DNA of 21,520 nucleotides, from NCBI GenBank assembly GCA_025363325.1, contig JANYEF010000120.1:1-21520 (forward strand), written 5' to 3'. Made by a program: the position numbers and the translations under genes. Shown one piece after another: positions 15,258 through 21,520 of the stretch. Position 1 is the first letter of the stretch, and every line of letters starts with the position of its first letter. This DNA is from Nitrospira sp. GTDB taxonomy: Bacteria; Nitrospirota; Nitrospiria; Nitrospirales; Nitrospiraceae. The notes below the pieces were generated by a model. That model worked only from the letters and a program-made list of their open reading frames with translations. It was not told where the DNA came from and did no database searches.

Positions 15258-15818
15258 TCACCTCTTCTCATTCTTGGGAGAAGACTGTGGGTGAGAACGG
15301 AACATCTCATAGTAACGCAACACTCTCTTCACATAGGTCCTGGTTTCTCGAATACGCGGAACTTTATGGTCTTTGACCCGATGGACCCCGGCGTTATAGG
15401 CCGCCAAGGTCAAGGGAAGATCGCCCTGGTAGAGGTTCAGCAGATGCCGCAGCTGCTTGGCGCCTCCGCGGATATTTTGAATGGAATCGTACGCGTCGTT
15501 CACGCGCAACGTAGTTGCGGTAGCAGGCGTCAGCTGCATCAAGCCGACCGCGCCTTTGTGAGATACGGCATGCTGGCGAAAATTAGATTCGGTCTTGATG
15601 ACAGCGCGCAGCAGGGCAGGATCAAGACGATATTTCTTGGCGTACCACGCGATGGCTCGATGGATTTCCTGTTTAGAATACCGAGGGTAGGCGCCGTCGA
15701 AGTCGGGCCGCGTTGGCGTGGGAACGGCGGCGATCAGCAGGCACAAGACCACCAGCGCGCAGAGGGCGCGTAGCAGGTGTGAACAGAGCAATCCGCCCCT
15801 TGTATTGTTGGTGGCCAT
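15258..15818 (-). CDS. Lytic transglycosylase (SLT domain)
   Basis: 186 residues from the ATG at 15818. The N-terminal hydrophobic run LLRALCALVVLCLLIAAV (about 15-32) is a signal peptide or anchor, placing the enzyme in the periplasm. The SLT catalytic domain spans about 50-170: the catalytic Glu is E77 in KTESNF, followed by SHKGAVGLMQLTPATA (86-101), IRGGAKQLRHLL and LTLAAYNAGVHRV (137-148). Enzymes of this family cleave the MurNAc-GlcNAc bond with 1,6-anhydro product. The compact one-domain form resembles those that open the wall for secretion or pilus machines as well as general recycling enzymes; its nearness to an orphan PilB-type ATPase is suggestive only. It converges with the PilZ gene at 14641-15009 across a 248-bp gap in which I see no gene or terminator. 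Confidence 0.92.
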   Translation of the reverse strand: MATNNTRGGLLCSHLLRALCALVVLCLLIAAVPTPTRPDFDGAYPRYSKQEIHRAIAWYAKKYRLDPALLRAVIKTESNFRQHAVSHKGAVGLMQLTPATATTLRVNDAYDSIQNIRGGAKQLRHLLNLYQGDLPLTLAAYNAGVHRVKDHKVPRIRETRTYVKRVLRYYEMFRSHPQSSPKNEKR

Positions 15819-16105
15819 GGTGTGCGATTACATCCCTGTGCACAAGACAACCTTCATAGAAGCCTGCAAGGTCTCAAGATCCGTGCCGAGGTGGGGCTCT
15901 ACTAACGTGCGGATGGCATAGGGAAAATGACGGCTGTGCTATATGACGCACTGTGGCGCGATGTGCACAGAGTGGACGTTTGGGAACTGTAGAACATCCC
16001 CGCAGGATAGCCGCACGAGACTGGTGTGACGGGCGACACGAGAGGGGAATCCAATCTGTCCACGTCGCGCCTTTCTCGCATGTCTCGCGCTTCACGCGCC
16101 ACGGG
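15819..16105. other. Gene-free gap holding fold-back repeat C
   Basis: The part nearest the transglycosylase should hold its promoter, but no clear -35/-10 pair stands out. The part from 16013 to about 16100 is repeat element C, described separately. No coding sequence is supported. Confidence 0.5.
16013..16100. repeat. Fold-back repeat C (diverged member of the 9-nt periodic family)
   Basis: The right arm TCGCGCCTTTCTCGCATG and TCTCGCGCTTCACG, read on the minus strand, gives GCGAGACAT, GCGAGAAAG, GCGCGACGT, the same 9-nt pattern as repeats A and B. The left arm (CACGAGACTGGTGTGACGGG, CGACACGAGAGG) is more diverged. It ends about 6 bp from the stop codon of the LOG-like gene, as repeat B does from the TPR gene. 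Confidence 0.5.
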
Positions 16106-16615
16106 CTAGAGCAGATCGCCGATCAGCTTCACCGCCTCTTCGGGCGAGGTAGCGGCATGGACGAGATGCGGCGCGAGATTTTTGAACAGACCCATCCCGG
16201 CCTTGTCGGCCCCCAACAGAATCACAGTCTTCTTTGCCTTCAATGCCAGCGCAACTTCTGAGACCGTTCCAGTGCCACCGAGCCCACAGGCCACGATGAC
16301 GTCGCTGGACATGACGTTCACGTTGTTGCGCGCCTGGCCCAAGTCCGTAACAATCGCCACGTCCACATACCGAGACACCTGTGCCTTGCCATCCGGCAGA
16401 ATCCCAATCGTCAAGCTGCCGGGCACCGACTTTGCCCCCTCGCTCGCCGCATCCATCACACCGCTCGCGCGCCCTCCTGTCAACACCACCCATCCTTGAC
16501 GCGCGATGAGTTCTCCCAAGGTTTTGGCGTCGGCCAATTCTCTGGTGCCGGCCTTGGCCGGTCCCATAACACCGATCACAGGTTTTCTAGTCGATTGCCG
16601 GGTCGGACGTTTCAC
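16106..16615 (-). CDS. TIGR00725 / LOG-like Rossmann-fold protein
   Basis: 169 residues if the GTG at 16615 is used; GAGG lies about 9 nt upstream of it, and earlier in-frame starts are GTG 16624 and TTG 16636. Motifs: VIGVMGPAKAG at the N-terminus, a nucleotide-binding loop LTGGRASGVMDAASEGA and the phosphate-binding segment GLGGTGTVSEVALALKAKKTVILLG. This is the pattern of the SLOG superfamily, close to TIGR00725 proteins and to LOG cytokinin-activating phosphoribohydrolases, but the LOG hallmark PGGxGTxxE is altered to GLGGTGTVSE. Nucleotide binding is likely; catalytic activity is not established. Confidence 0.85.
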   Translation of the reverse strand: MKRPTRQSTRKPVIGVMGPAKAGTRELADAKTLGELIARQGWVVLTGGRASGVMDAASEGAKSVPGSLTIGILPDGKAQVSRYVDVAIVTDLGQARNNVNVMSSDVIVACGLGGTGTVSEVALALKAKKTVILLGADKAGMGLFKNLAPHLVHAATSPEEAVKLIGDLL

Positions 16616-16686
16616 AGACTGCACCTCACTGGGCAAAGATGTCGGTATAGGTTGCTGGGTCAGAAATATACACTGAGGGTGGGGGG

Positions 16687-16711
16687 CTTGTCGCGTGAGT
16701 CACGCGGCAAG
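16687..16711. other. Near-perfect 25-bp palindrome between the LOG-like gene and the transposase
   Basis: CTTGTCGCGTGA-G-TCACGCGGCAAG has 12-bp arms with a single mismatch around one central base. It lies outside the proposed left end of the mobile element (16754) and upstream of the LOG-like gene's start. It could be an operator, or a stem-loop that marked the insertion site. As RNA, the plus-strand form pairs fully if U-G is allowed. Confidence 0.5.
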
Positions 16712-16753
16712 GTCAATGGGCTGACAAGTCATGCTCATGCCTGGCACTTGATC

Positions 16754-19559
16754 GCAAGGTATTTTCAAAGTAGCATTTCGCAAGAATATGATGGGCCACG
16801 CAAATGACAATTGATGAGTTTACATTGAGCGATTACTTTTCATGCAGATACAAGGTGGCGATTAAACTGGGGCTAGTTTCGGATCAGAAAGCAGTACCTG
16901 CCGAAAATCTCGACTATGAAGTCGAATATCGCGGCAGGGCAAGTGCAGTAGTTCGTGAGAAATATCCTGCCTTCAAAAAGGCGGATCGTCGCGAACTTGC
17001 AATTGGTCCTCATCAGAAACAGGAGTCGGTCGTTGGACAGATTGTATTGACCATCGATGACCTGCAATGCAATCTGGACGGGCTAGAGGTGTTGAAGAAA
17101 ACATCTCGGTCACGTGGCACGTATGCGCCGATCTTGTTTGCAAAGTTTCTTGCAACTCCATCAAAGCATGAAAAGCGCAGATTAGCACTCAGCGCCATCC
17201 TTATAGATAAACTTCTTGGGAGCCTGCCCACGATTGGAAGAATTGTCCACGGAGATGCCTTCAAGTTTACGAAGGTACATCTCAAGAAAGAGATAAAGGA
17301 AGTCTCTGATGCTGTCCAAGGTATTCGGGCGATTGATCGCAGCGTTGATTGCGAATCATACTTTCGATTAAATCGACATTGTTCTGAATGTCAGTACTCA
17401 GTGTTCTGTAAAGAGAAGGCAAGGAGGATCGATCATCTGAGTCTGATTGGCAGCATAGGAGAAAAAGAAATTAAAAATCTCAATGCCAAAGGTATCTTTA
17501 CCGTCACCCAGCTTGCCCATACTTTTCGCTCAAGACGAACCGCCAGCAATAAAACCACCATAAAGCACAACCACGCGCTAAGAGCAAAGGCGATTCTCGA
17601 CGACAAGGTCTACGTGGTGCAGTGCGGAATGCTTCCGACCGCTAAGGCGTATGTTTATCTGGATGTCGAAGGAATACCTGATCTCGACTTCTATTATTTG
17701 GTTGGGCTCGTCGTTGTCACAAACGGGAAGAAGCAATATCACCAATTCTGGGCTGACACCTGGCACGATCAAGAGCAAGTGTGGAGCGCCTTTCTCGGCG
17801 TTATTCGCAGCTTGGGTGAGTTCGTTTTATTTCATTATGGCAAATACGATTCCCAGTACCTGAGTGAGATGGAGAGACGTTACGGGTGTGAGAGTACGAC
17901 TTCGGAACAATTGGGGAAATCCGCCATGAATGTCCTTTCTCTGATCTATGGCAAAATTTACTTTCCTACTTACAGCAACACATTGAAAGAGATTGCTGCG
18001 TTTACAGGATTCAAATGGACTGAGGCCAAGGCGTCTGGACTACAAAGCATTATCTGGCGGAAACGGTGGGAGTTAACGCGCAAGGATGAAGATAAGGAAG
18101 TCCTGCTTCAATACAACCGCGATGACTGCACAGCCTTAGAGAAAGTTGTCTCGGTCCTACACGGGATTGGAAATCACGAGGAAGGCAGGCTGAGCAAGGT
18201 CACCTCCGTCGAGGAAATCAAGTTAACGAGTACCTACAAATTCGGAGCGACAGATTATTGCGTACCGGAGTTCGACTACATCAATAAGTGCGCATATTTT
18301 GACTATCAACGGAATAAAATATCTCTTTCAAGAGAGTCGAGATACCGCATATTAAAGGCGGTGCGGTATCAACGACAAAGGAGAACGTATCGGGTTAATA
18401 AGACTGTGATTCTCAGGCCGGCGACGAGATGTATTTCTTGCGGGAGTGATAGTCTCTATAAGCATGGCAGATACAAAAAGACCGTACTCGATCTGAAATT
18501 CTCTACATTCGGCGTTCGGAGGCACGTCGTCCGATACGTCGCCCCACGAATGAGATGTCGTTCCTGTAAAAAAGCATTCCTCTCGGATATGTTCCTGAAA
18601 ATCAGGTCGAGGTACGGCCATGACTTTTCCTCTTGGGTGATTTATCAACATGTGGCAATGCGACAGAGTCTTAAGAAGGTTGCTGAGGTTTTGGATGGAC
18701 TATTTGGCTACTCGGTCAGTATGGGTAGCCTGGCCCATATAAAGAGAGCAATGGCGGACAAGTACGCGAGCACCTATCAGTTGTTGGTCAGGAGAATAAA
18801 AAACGGCGATCTCGTGCATGTTGATGAAACCGCGGTGAGCATCAAGGGGAATAAGGCATATATCTGGGTATTCACTAACCACGACGAGGTCGTCTACTTT
18901 TACTCCGATAGCAGAGAAGGACAACTGTTGAAAGATGTTCTTCACAAGTTCAAGGGTGTTCTGATTTCGGACTTCTATTCGGCCTACGATTCAATCGACT
19001 GTCGGCAGCAAAAGTGCCTCATTCATCTTATCCGCGACATGAATGACGATTACCATAAAAACCAGTTCGATCCTGAGCTCACAGGAATCGTGCGTGACTT
19101 TGCTTGCCTACTTCGATCGATGGTTGGAACTGTCGATAGGTTCGGGTTAAAAAAGAAACGATTGAAAAAACATATTGGAGAGGCGGAAAGATTCCTGGAT
19201 CGAGTTTGCAACGACGGCTTTACGTCAGAGATCGCATGCCAATATGTACGGAGGTTTCGGAAGAACCGAGAAAAGTTATTCGAATTTCTCCGCCATGACA
19301 ATGTTCCATGGAATAATAATGCTGCCGAACATGCCGTGAAAGCATTTGCGTTGTACCGAAAAATAACGGATGGGGTGTTTTCACGGGATGGCATTAAGCG
19401 ATATCTGATCTTCCTCAGCACCTATGAGACCTGTAAGCTCAAGGACATTGATTTCTTGAAGTTTCTTCTCTCGAAAAGAAAAAACTTAGATGTTTACGTA
19501 TCTTCGTTATGAAGAAGTCGTTTTTGCAAAGGCGATTCTGGACTTTTCAATCGGCCTGC
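16754..19559 (+). mobile_element. Candidate transposable element carrying the nuclease-transposase fusion
   Basis: The left end at 16754 reads GCAAGGTATTTTCAAAGT and the right end, reverse-complemented from 19559, reads GCAGGCCGATTGAAAAGTCC. They share GCA, a G at position 5 and AAAGT at positions 14-18 in register (about 11 of 20), so the terminal repeats are imperfect. The right end matches the end of the 126-bp fold-back element at 15 of 20 positions. The ORF fills all but about 50 bp on each side. The stretch is visibly AT-richer than its neighbours. No target-site duplication is evident, so the exact boundaries are uncertain. Confidence 0.5.
16804..19512 (+). CDS. Fused TM0106/RecB-like Fe-S nuclease, DEDDy exonuclease, zinc ribbon and IS66-like DDE transposase
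   Basis: One uninterrupted 902-residue ORF. Residues 1-210 resemble the TM0106 RecB/Cas4-like nuclease: C14 plus C193-x2-C196-x5-C202 is the four-cysteine iron-sulfur pattern of Cas4 and AddB. The PD-(D/E)xK site is unclear; D92 is present but no good E-x-K follows. Residues 280-455 are an RNase_H_2/DEDDy exonuclease: D287 and E289 in YLDVEG, D349 in HYGKYDS, and Y437-x3-D441 in YNRDD. Residues 540-590 hold a zinc ribbon (C543/C546, C585/C588). Residues 610-890 are an IS66-like DDE transposase: D674 in HVDET, D723 in SDFYSAYD, C738-x2-H741 and E842 in NNNAAEHAVK. DNA mobilisation with built-in end processing is an inference. Codon and base use are AT-richer than in neighbouring genes, indicating transfer. 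The ATG at 16804 lacks a strong Shine-Dalgarno. I recall similar long ORFs annotated simply as transposase or TM0106 nuclease, but know of no experimental study. Confidence 0.88.
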   Translation: MTIDEFTLSDYFSCRYKVAIKLGLVSDQKAVPAENLDYEVEYRGRASAVVREKYPAFKKADRRELAIGPHQKQESVVGQIVLTIDDLQCNLDGLEVLKKTSRSRGTYAPILFAKFLATPSKHEKRRLALSAILIDKLLGSLPTIGRIVHGDAFKFTKVHLKKEIKEVSDAVQGIRAIDRSVDCESYFRLNRHCSECQYSVFCKEKARRIDHLSLIGSIGEKEIKNLNAKGIFTVTQLAHTFRSRRTASNKTTIKHNHALRAKAILDDKVYVVQCGMLPTAKAYVYLDVEGIPDLDFYYLVGLVVVTNGKKQYHQFWADTWHDQEQVWSAFLGVIRSLGEFVLFHYGKYDSQYLSEMERRYGCESTTSEQLGKSAMNVLSLIYGKIYFPTYSNTLKEIAAFTGFKWTEAKASGLQSIIWRKRWELTRKDEDKEVLLQYNRDDCTALEKVVSVLHGIGNHEEGRLSKVTSVEEIKLTSTYKFGATDYCVPEFDYINKCAYFDYQRNKISLSRESRYRILKAVRYQRQRRTYRVNKTVILRPATRCISCGSDSLYKHGRYKKTVLDLKFSTFGVRRHVVRYVAPRMRCRSCKKAFLSDMFLKIRSRYGHDFSSWVIYQHVAMRQSLKKVAEVLDGLFGYSVSMGSLAHIKRAMADKYASTYQLLVRRIKNGDLVHVDETAVSIKGNKAYIWVFTNHDEVVYFYSDSREGQLLKDVLHKFKGVLISDFYSAYDSIDCRQQKCLIHLIRDMNDDYHKNQFDPELTGIVRDFACLLRSMVGTVDRFGLKKKRLKKHIGEAERFLDRVCNDGFTSEIACQYVRRFRKNREKLFEFLRHDNVPWNNNAAEHAVKAFALYRKITDGVFSRDGIKRYLIFLSTYETCKLKDIDFLKFLLSKRKNLDVYVSSL

Positions 19560-19574
19560 GACAGTGAGACGGGG

Positions 19575-19910
19575 ATGGCTTTCAACAGTGCTGACCTTGC
19601 GGAAGAAGAACTTCTGGAACTTAACCGGCAAATCGTCGAGAAACTTTGCGTCTGGCTTCCTCTTCGCTCCGTCAGGCAGGACACCCATGTTGGTTCTCCT
19701 GCAACTGTCGAGCGATCACCGCGTTATCGTGAGGGCTCCGGGAGCAAAGGAGCAACATGGGCGTCTTCCCAACCCATTTTCTGGGCGCAGGCTGCGCAAG
19801 CACGGAGGATCAGCCAGGCCGCTTAATCGGGCCTTCGTCTACCAAGACTGTGCTCACAAGAAATAAGGCCGCTGAGTCAGACAGAACACTGGAGGTGACC
19901 CTGCCGCCTC
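19575..19910 (+). pseudogene. Frameshifted remnant of a small conserved protein gene
   Basis: From the ATG at 19575 the first 24 codons read MAFNSADLAEEELLELNRQI and then VEKL, like the start of small hypothetical proteins I recall with an S-x-EEL-x-ELN-x-x-IVERL opening. After that the open frame (to TAA at 19824) loses resemblance. In another frame, near 19825-19880, STKTVLTRN resembles the NQKTVTV-type core expected near the end of that family. This suggests one or more indels. The position directly after the mobile element's right end fits disturbance of the gene's upstream region. The family assignment is from memory and is weak. Confidence 0.4.
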
Positions 19911-19944
19911 ACCGTCTCGGCGGCGTGCGCAAACGTGACGCTCA

Positions 19945-20574
19945 TTATCCTTCGCGTCGCGCACCCCACAACTCTTCCAACCGCTGGGCGCGACCGCAAT
20001 TGTATTTGTAGAATTTGTAGCGGATGGGGTTCTTCTTGTAGAAGTCCTGATGGTACTCCTCGGCGGGATAGAACTGCGAGGCCATTACAATCTGCGTGAC
20101 AATCGGCTCTGTGAATCGCCTCGATTGCTCGATCGCCAGTTTGGAGGTATCCGACGCGCGCTTCTCTTCGTCGGTCTGAAAGAAAACGGCGGAGCGATAC
20201 TGGCTGCCGTGGTCGCAGAACTGTGCGTTCGGTGTGATCGGATCGACGTTGCGCCAAAAGACATCCAGTAACTTCCGGTAGCTCACTTTGGCTGGGTCAT
20301 AGACCACCTCGACCGATTCCGCATGCCCCGTTCGTCCAGCGGACACCTCTTCATAGCTCGGATTAGCGACCGTACCCCCCATATATCCCGAGGTCGCAGA
20401 CAGCACCCCCTCAACCTTCTCGAAGGCTTCTTCCATACACCAGAAACAGCCTCCCGCGAAGTAGGCCTTGCCGGTGGTCGCGTCCGCTGCAGCCTGGCTG
20501 GTCGACTGGAGGTTCCATGCTCCGACCAAGAGGATGGCTACAGTAAGAACTGATAGAACAGCTTGTCTTCCCAT
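19945..20574 (-). CDS. msrA: Peptide methionine sulfoxide reductase A, exported form
   Basis: 209 residues from the ATG at 20574. GAGGAGGA lies 7 nt upstream, so this start is preferred to the in-frame GTG at 20595. Residues 1-30 are a signal peptide or anchor (VLSVLTVAILLVGAWNLQSTSQAAA), indicating a periplasmic enzyme. The MsrA active-site motif GGCFWCMEEAFEKVEGV begins at residue 41, with catalytic C43 and the second C46. Further signatures are GYMGGTVANPSYEEVSAGRTGHAESVEV and NAQFCDHGSQYRSAVFF, and the C-terminal FYPAEEYHQDFY. It reduces methionine-S-sulfoxide in oxidised proteins, and a reductant such as thioredoxin or a DsbD-like partner is expected. No msrB is fused or adjacent. Confidence 0.96.
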   Translation of the reverse strand: MGRQAVLSVLTVAILLVGAWNLQSTSQAAADATTGKAYFAGGCFWCMEEAFEKVEGVLSATSGYMGGTVANPSYEEVSAGRTGHAESVEVVYDPAKVSYRKLLDVFWRNVDPITPNAQFCDHGSQYRSAVFFQTDEEKRASDTSKLAIEQSRRFTEPIVTQIVMASQFYPAEEYHQDFYKKNPIRYKFYKYNCGRAQRLEELWGARREG

Positions 20575-20633
20575 ACAACGGTCCTCCTCACTCACTCAGT
20601 CGAATAGCTGTGTGAGGTCTTACACCTCCCACA

Positions 20634-20744
20634 GCGAGACTTGCGAGAAAAGCGGGACGTGCGAGACGAGGGAGAGGTCGAGGTTCCCGAAACTTCGAAC
20701 TTCTAGTCGCGCCTGTCGCGCACGTCTTGCTTGTCTCGCTCACG
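20634..20744. repeat. Fold-back repeat B (9-nt periodic arms)
   Basis: The left arm is GCGAGACTT, GCGAGAAAA, GCGGGACGT, GCGAGACGA in direct 9-nt register. The middle has GAGGTCGAGGTT facing AACTTCGAACTTC. The right arm, 20707-20744, is the same 38 bp as in repeat A and reads in 9-nt units on the minus strand. It ends 2 bp before the stop codon of the TPR gene, so it may end that transcript or protect its 3' end. Confidence 0.75.
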
Positions 20745-20746
20745 CT

Positions 20747-21520
20747 TCACATTCGAGAAGCGGTCGGAATGAAGTCGGCATGGGCCCAGGCCTTCTTGAA
20801 ACGATCCTCGGCCTCAGCCGCCTGGTCATCCTTCTGTTGGGCCCGGAGGCTCTGGATCAATCCGATCAGCGCCCACCCGTTGTCCGGATAGCGCAGAAGG
20901 TCCGCGTGATAGACTGCTTCCGCCTCGGACGGGCGACCGGCCAGCAAGAGCACCGTCCCAAGATGGTGCCGCACAGACAACGGCCAGAGCGGCGGCTCCG
21001 AGTAGGGGAGCGCCTCTTCCATTTTGATCGCATCCTCCAACAGTCGGATTGCGTCATCATAGCGCTGGTGGCGCGCAGCGAGTTCTCCTGCCAGGACCCG
21101 CTCAGCAATCTTGAGAAGTGCCCACTCAGTCTTTCCTTCCGCCGTGCGATCCAGGCGGATCTGCTTCGTGAGACCGGCAAGGGCGACGTGTTCACCCTCC
21201 GCTCCGGGAAGCCGGCCGGTCGCAACAAGGGCGAGCCCTCGCCCCAGTCGCCACATCCCATCCATCAATCGCAATCCCTTAGGTGGCGCAGGCTCTCTGA
21301 GCAACTCCTCCCACCGACCGAACCGAATCATCGAGAAGATCGGCATCGGGAGGTAGCGTTCTTTCCACCGGTCTTTGCGGGCTTCCTCCGCTGTGATGGT
21401 CGCCGTCAAGTCGCGAGCCGCTTTCATGGCTTCGACGTTACGGCCCTCCATCGCCAAGGAGGCCCAGAGAAAATGGAGATTGTGCGTGTAATACCCTTCT
21501 GCATACTCGCTGGTCTGGCT
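20747..21520 (-). CDS. TPR-repeat protein, N-terminus cut off by window edge
   Basis: The minus-strand frame is open to the right edge, giving 257 residues of the C-terminal part. It begins in the window as EYAEGYYTHNLHFLWASLAM, where a paired-helix pattern starts, and continues with helix pairs such as AMKAARDLTATI, YDDAIRLLEDAIKMEEAL, HHLGTVLLLAGRPSEAEAVYHADLLRYPDNGWALIGLIQSL and QKDDQAAEAEDRFKKAW. The A/G/Y/A/P spacing (for example LLLAGRPSEAEAVY) is the tetratricopeptide repeat pattern. The missing N-terminal part probably holds more repeats and perhaps a signal sequence. TPRs mediate protein-protein contacts; no catalytic motif is visible. The internal TTG at 21457 is not a start, because the coding pattern continues upstream of it. 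Confidence 0.85.
   Translation of the reverse strand, partial: SQTSEYAEGYYTHNLHFLWASLAMEGRNVEAMKAARDLTATITAEEARKDRWKERYLPMPIFSMIRFGRWEELLREPAPPKGLRLMDGMWRLGRGLALVATGRLPGAEGEHVALAGLTKQIRLDRTAEGKTEWALLKIAERVLAGELAARHQRYDDAIRLLEDAIKMEEALPYSEPPLWPLSVRHHLGTVLLLAGRPSEAEAVYHADLLRYPDNGWALIGLIQSLRAQQKDDQAAEAEDRFKKAWAHADFIPTASRM

Noticed and set aside
14740..15261. Minus-strand 173-residue frame antisense to the second PilZ gene
   Set aside because: It lies opposite a well-supported PilZ domain and has no recognisable motif of its own.
16742..16757. Sigma-54 promoter before the transposase (TGGCAC followed by GC)
   Set aside because: The distance between the GG and GC elements is one base short of the strict sigma-54 spacing.
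19494..19688. Minus-strand 64-residue frame at the right end of the mobile element
   Set aside because: It spans the proposed element boundary and the remnant gene on the opposite strand; no family resemblance.
1..21520. CRISPR arrays, tRNA or rRNA genes
   Set aside because: No regularly spaced identical repeats with unique spacers, and no tRNA or rRNA signatures were recognised. The 9-nt periodic repeats lack spacers and fold back on themselves.

Overview
The window looks like a chromosomal segment of a GC-rich Gram-negative bacterium, most likely Nitrospirota (Nitrospira-like). That assignment is an inference from codon style, the mix of genes and the abundant palindromic intergenic repeats; no rRNA or other decisive marker is present. 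All complete genes except one are ordinary core or housekeeping-type genes. The exception is an AT-richer mobile gene near the right end.

Left part (1-5230): the N-terminal part of a flavin disulfide oxidoreductase (minus strand, cut by the left edge); a large lipoprotein-like protein with a hydrazine-synthase-alpha/TolB-like body and one C-terminal CxxCH haem site, whose signal peptide is disturbed by a 20-bp tandem duplication; a 126-bp fold-back repeat directly in front of a DUF1653 gene; a two-CBS-domain protein; and a MEKHLA (PAS-like) protein. Middle (5231-12528): leuC-leuD plus a small membrane-anchored protein in one operon for leucine biosynthesis, then a DUF1566-type exported protein, CorA, an inositol-monophosphatase/CysQ-family phosphatase, and a GspE/PilB-type assembly ATPase standing alone without its pilus or secretion partners.

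Right-middle (12559-16615): two small PilZ proteins flanking a class I/II aminotransferase, a lytic transglycosylase and a TIGR00725/LOG-like Rossmann protein. The two PilZ proteins and the ATPase's N-terminal domain all belong to families that can bind cyclic di-GMP, so a link to c-di-GMP control of surface machinery is possible but not shown.

Right part (16754-21520): the standout is a single 902-residue ORF that joins a TM0106/RecB-like region with a Cas4-style four-cysteine set, a DEDDy RNase-H-fold exonuclease, a zinc ribbon and an IS66-like DDE transposase, with all acidic residues of the last two catalytic centres present. Short imperfect terminal repeats about 50 bp outside the ORF resemble the ends of the 126-bp fold-back repeat at 3356-3481, so this protein may be the autonomous mobiliser of those small elements. 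It is followed by the frameshifted remains of a small gene, then msrA and a TPR protein cut by the right edge.

Three intergenic regions (near 10.45, 16.05 and 20.65 kb) hold a second repeat family: fold-back elements whose arms are made of degenerate 9-nt units (GCGAGACNN).
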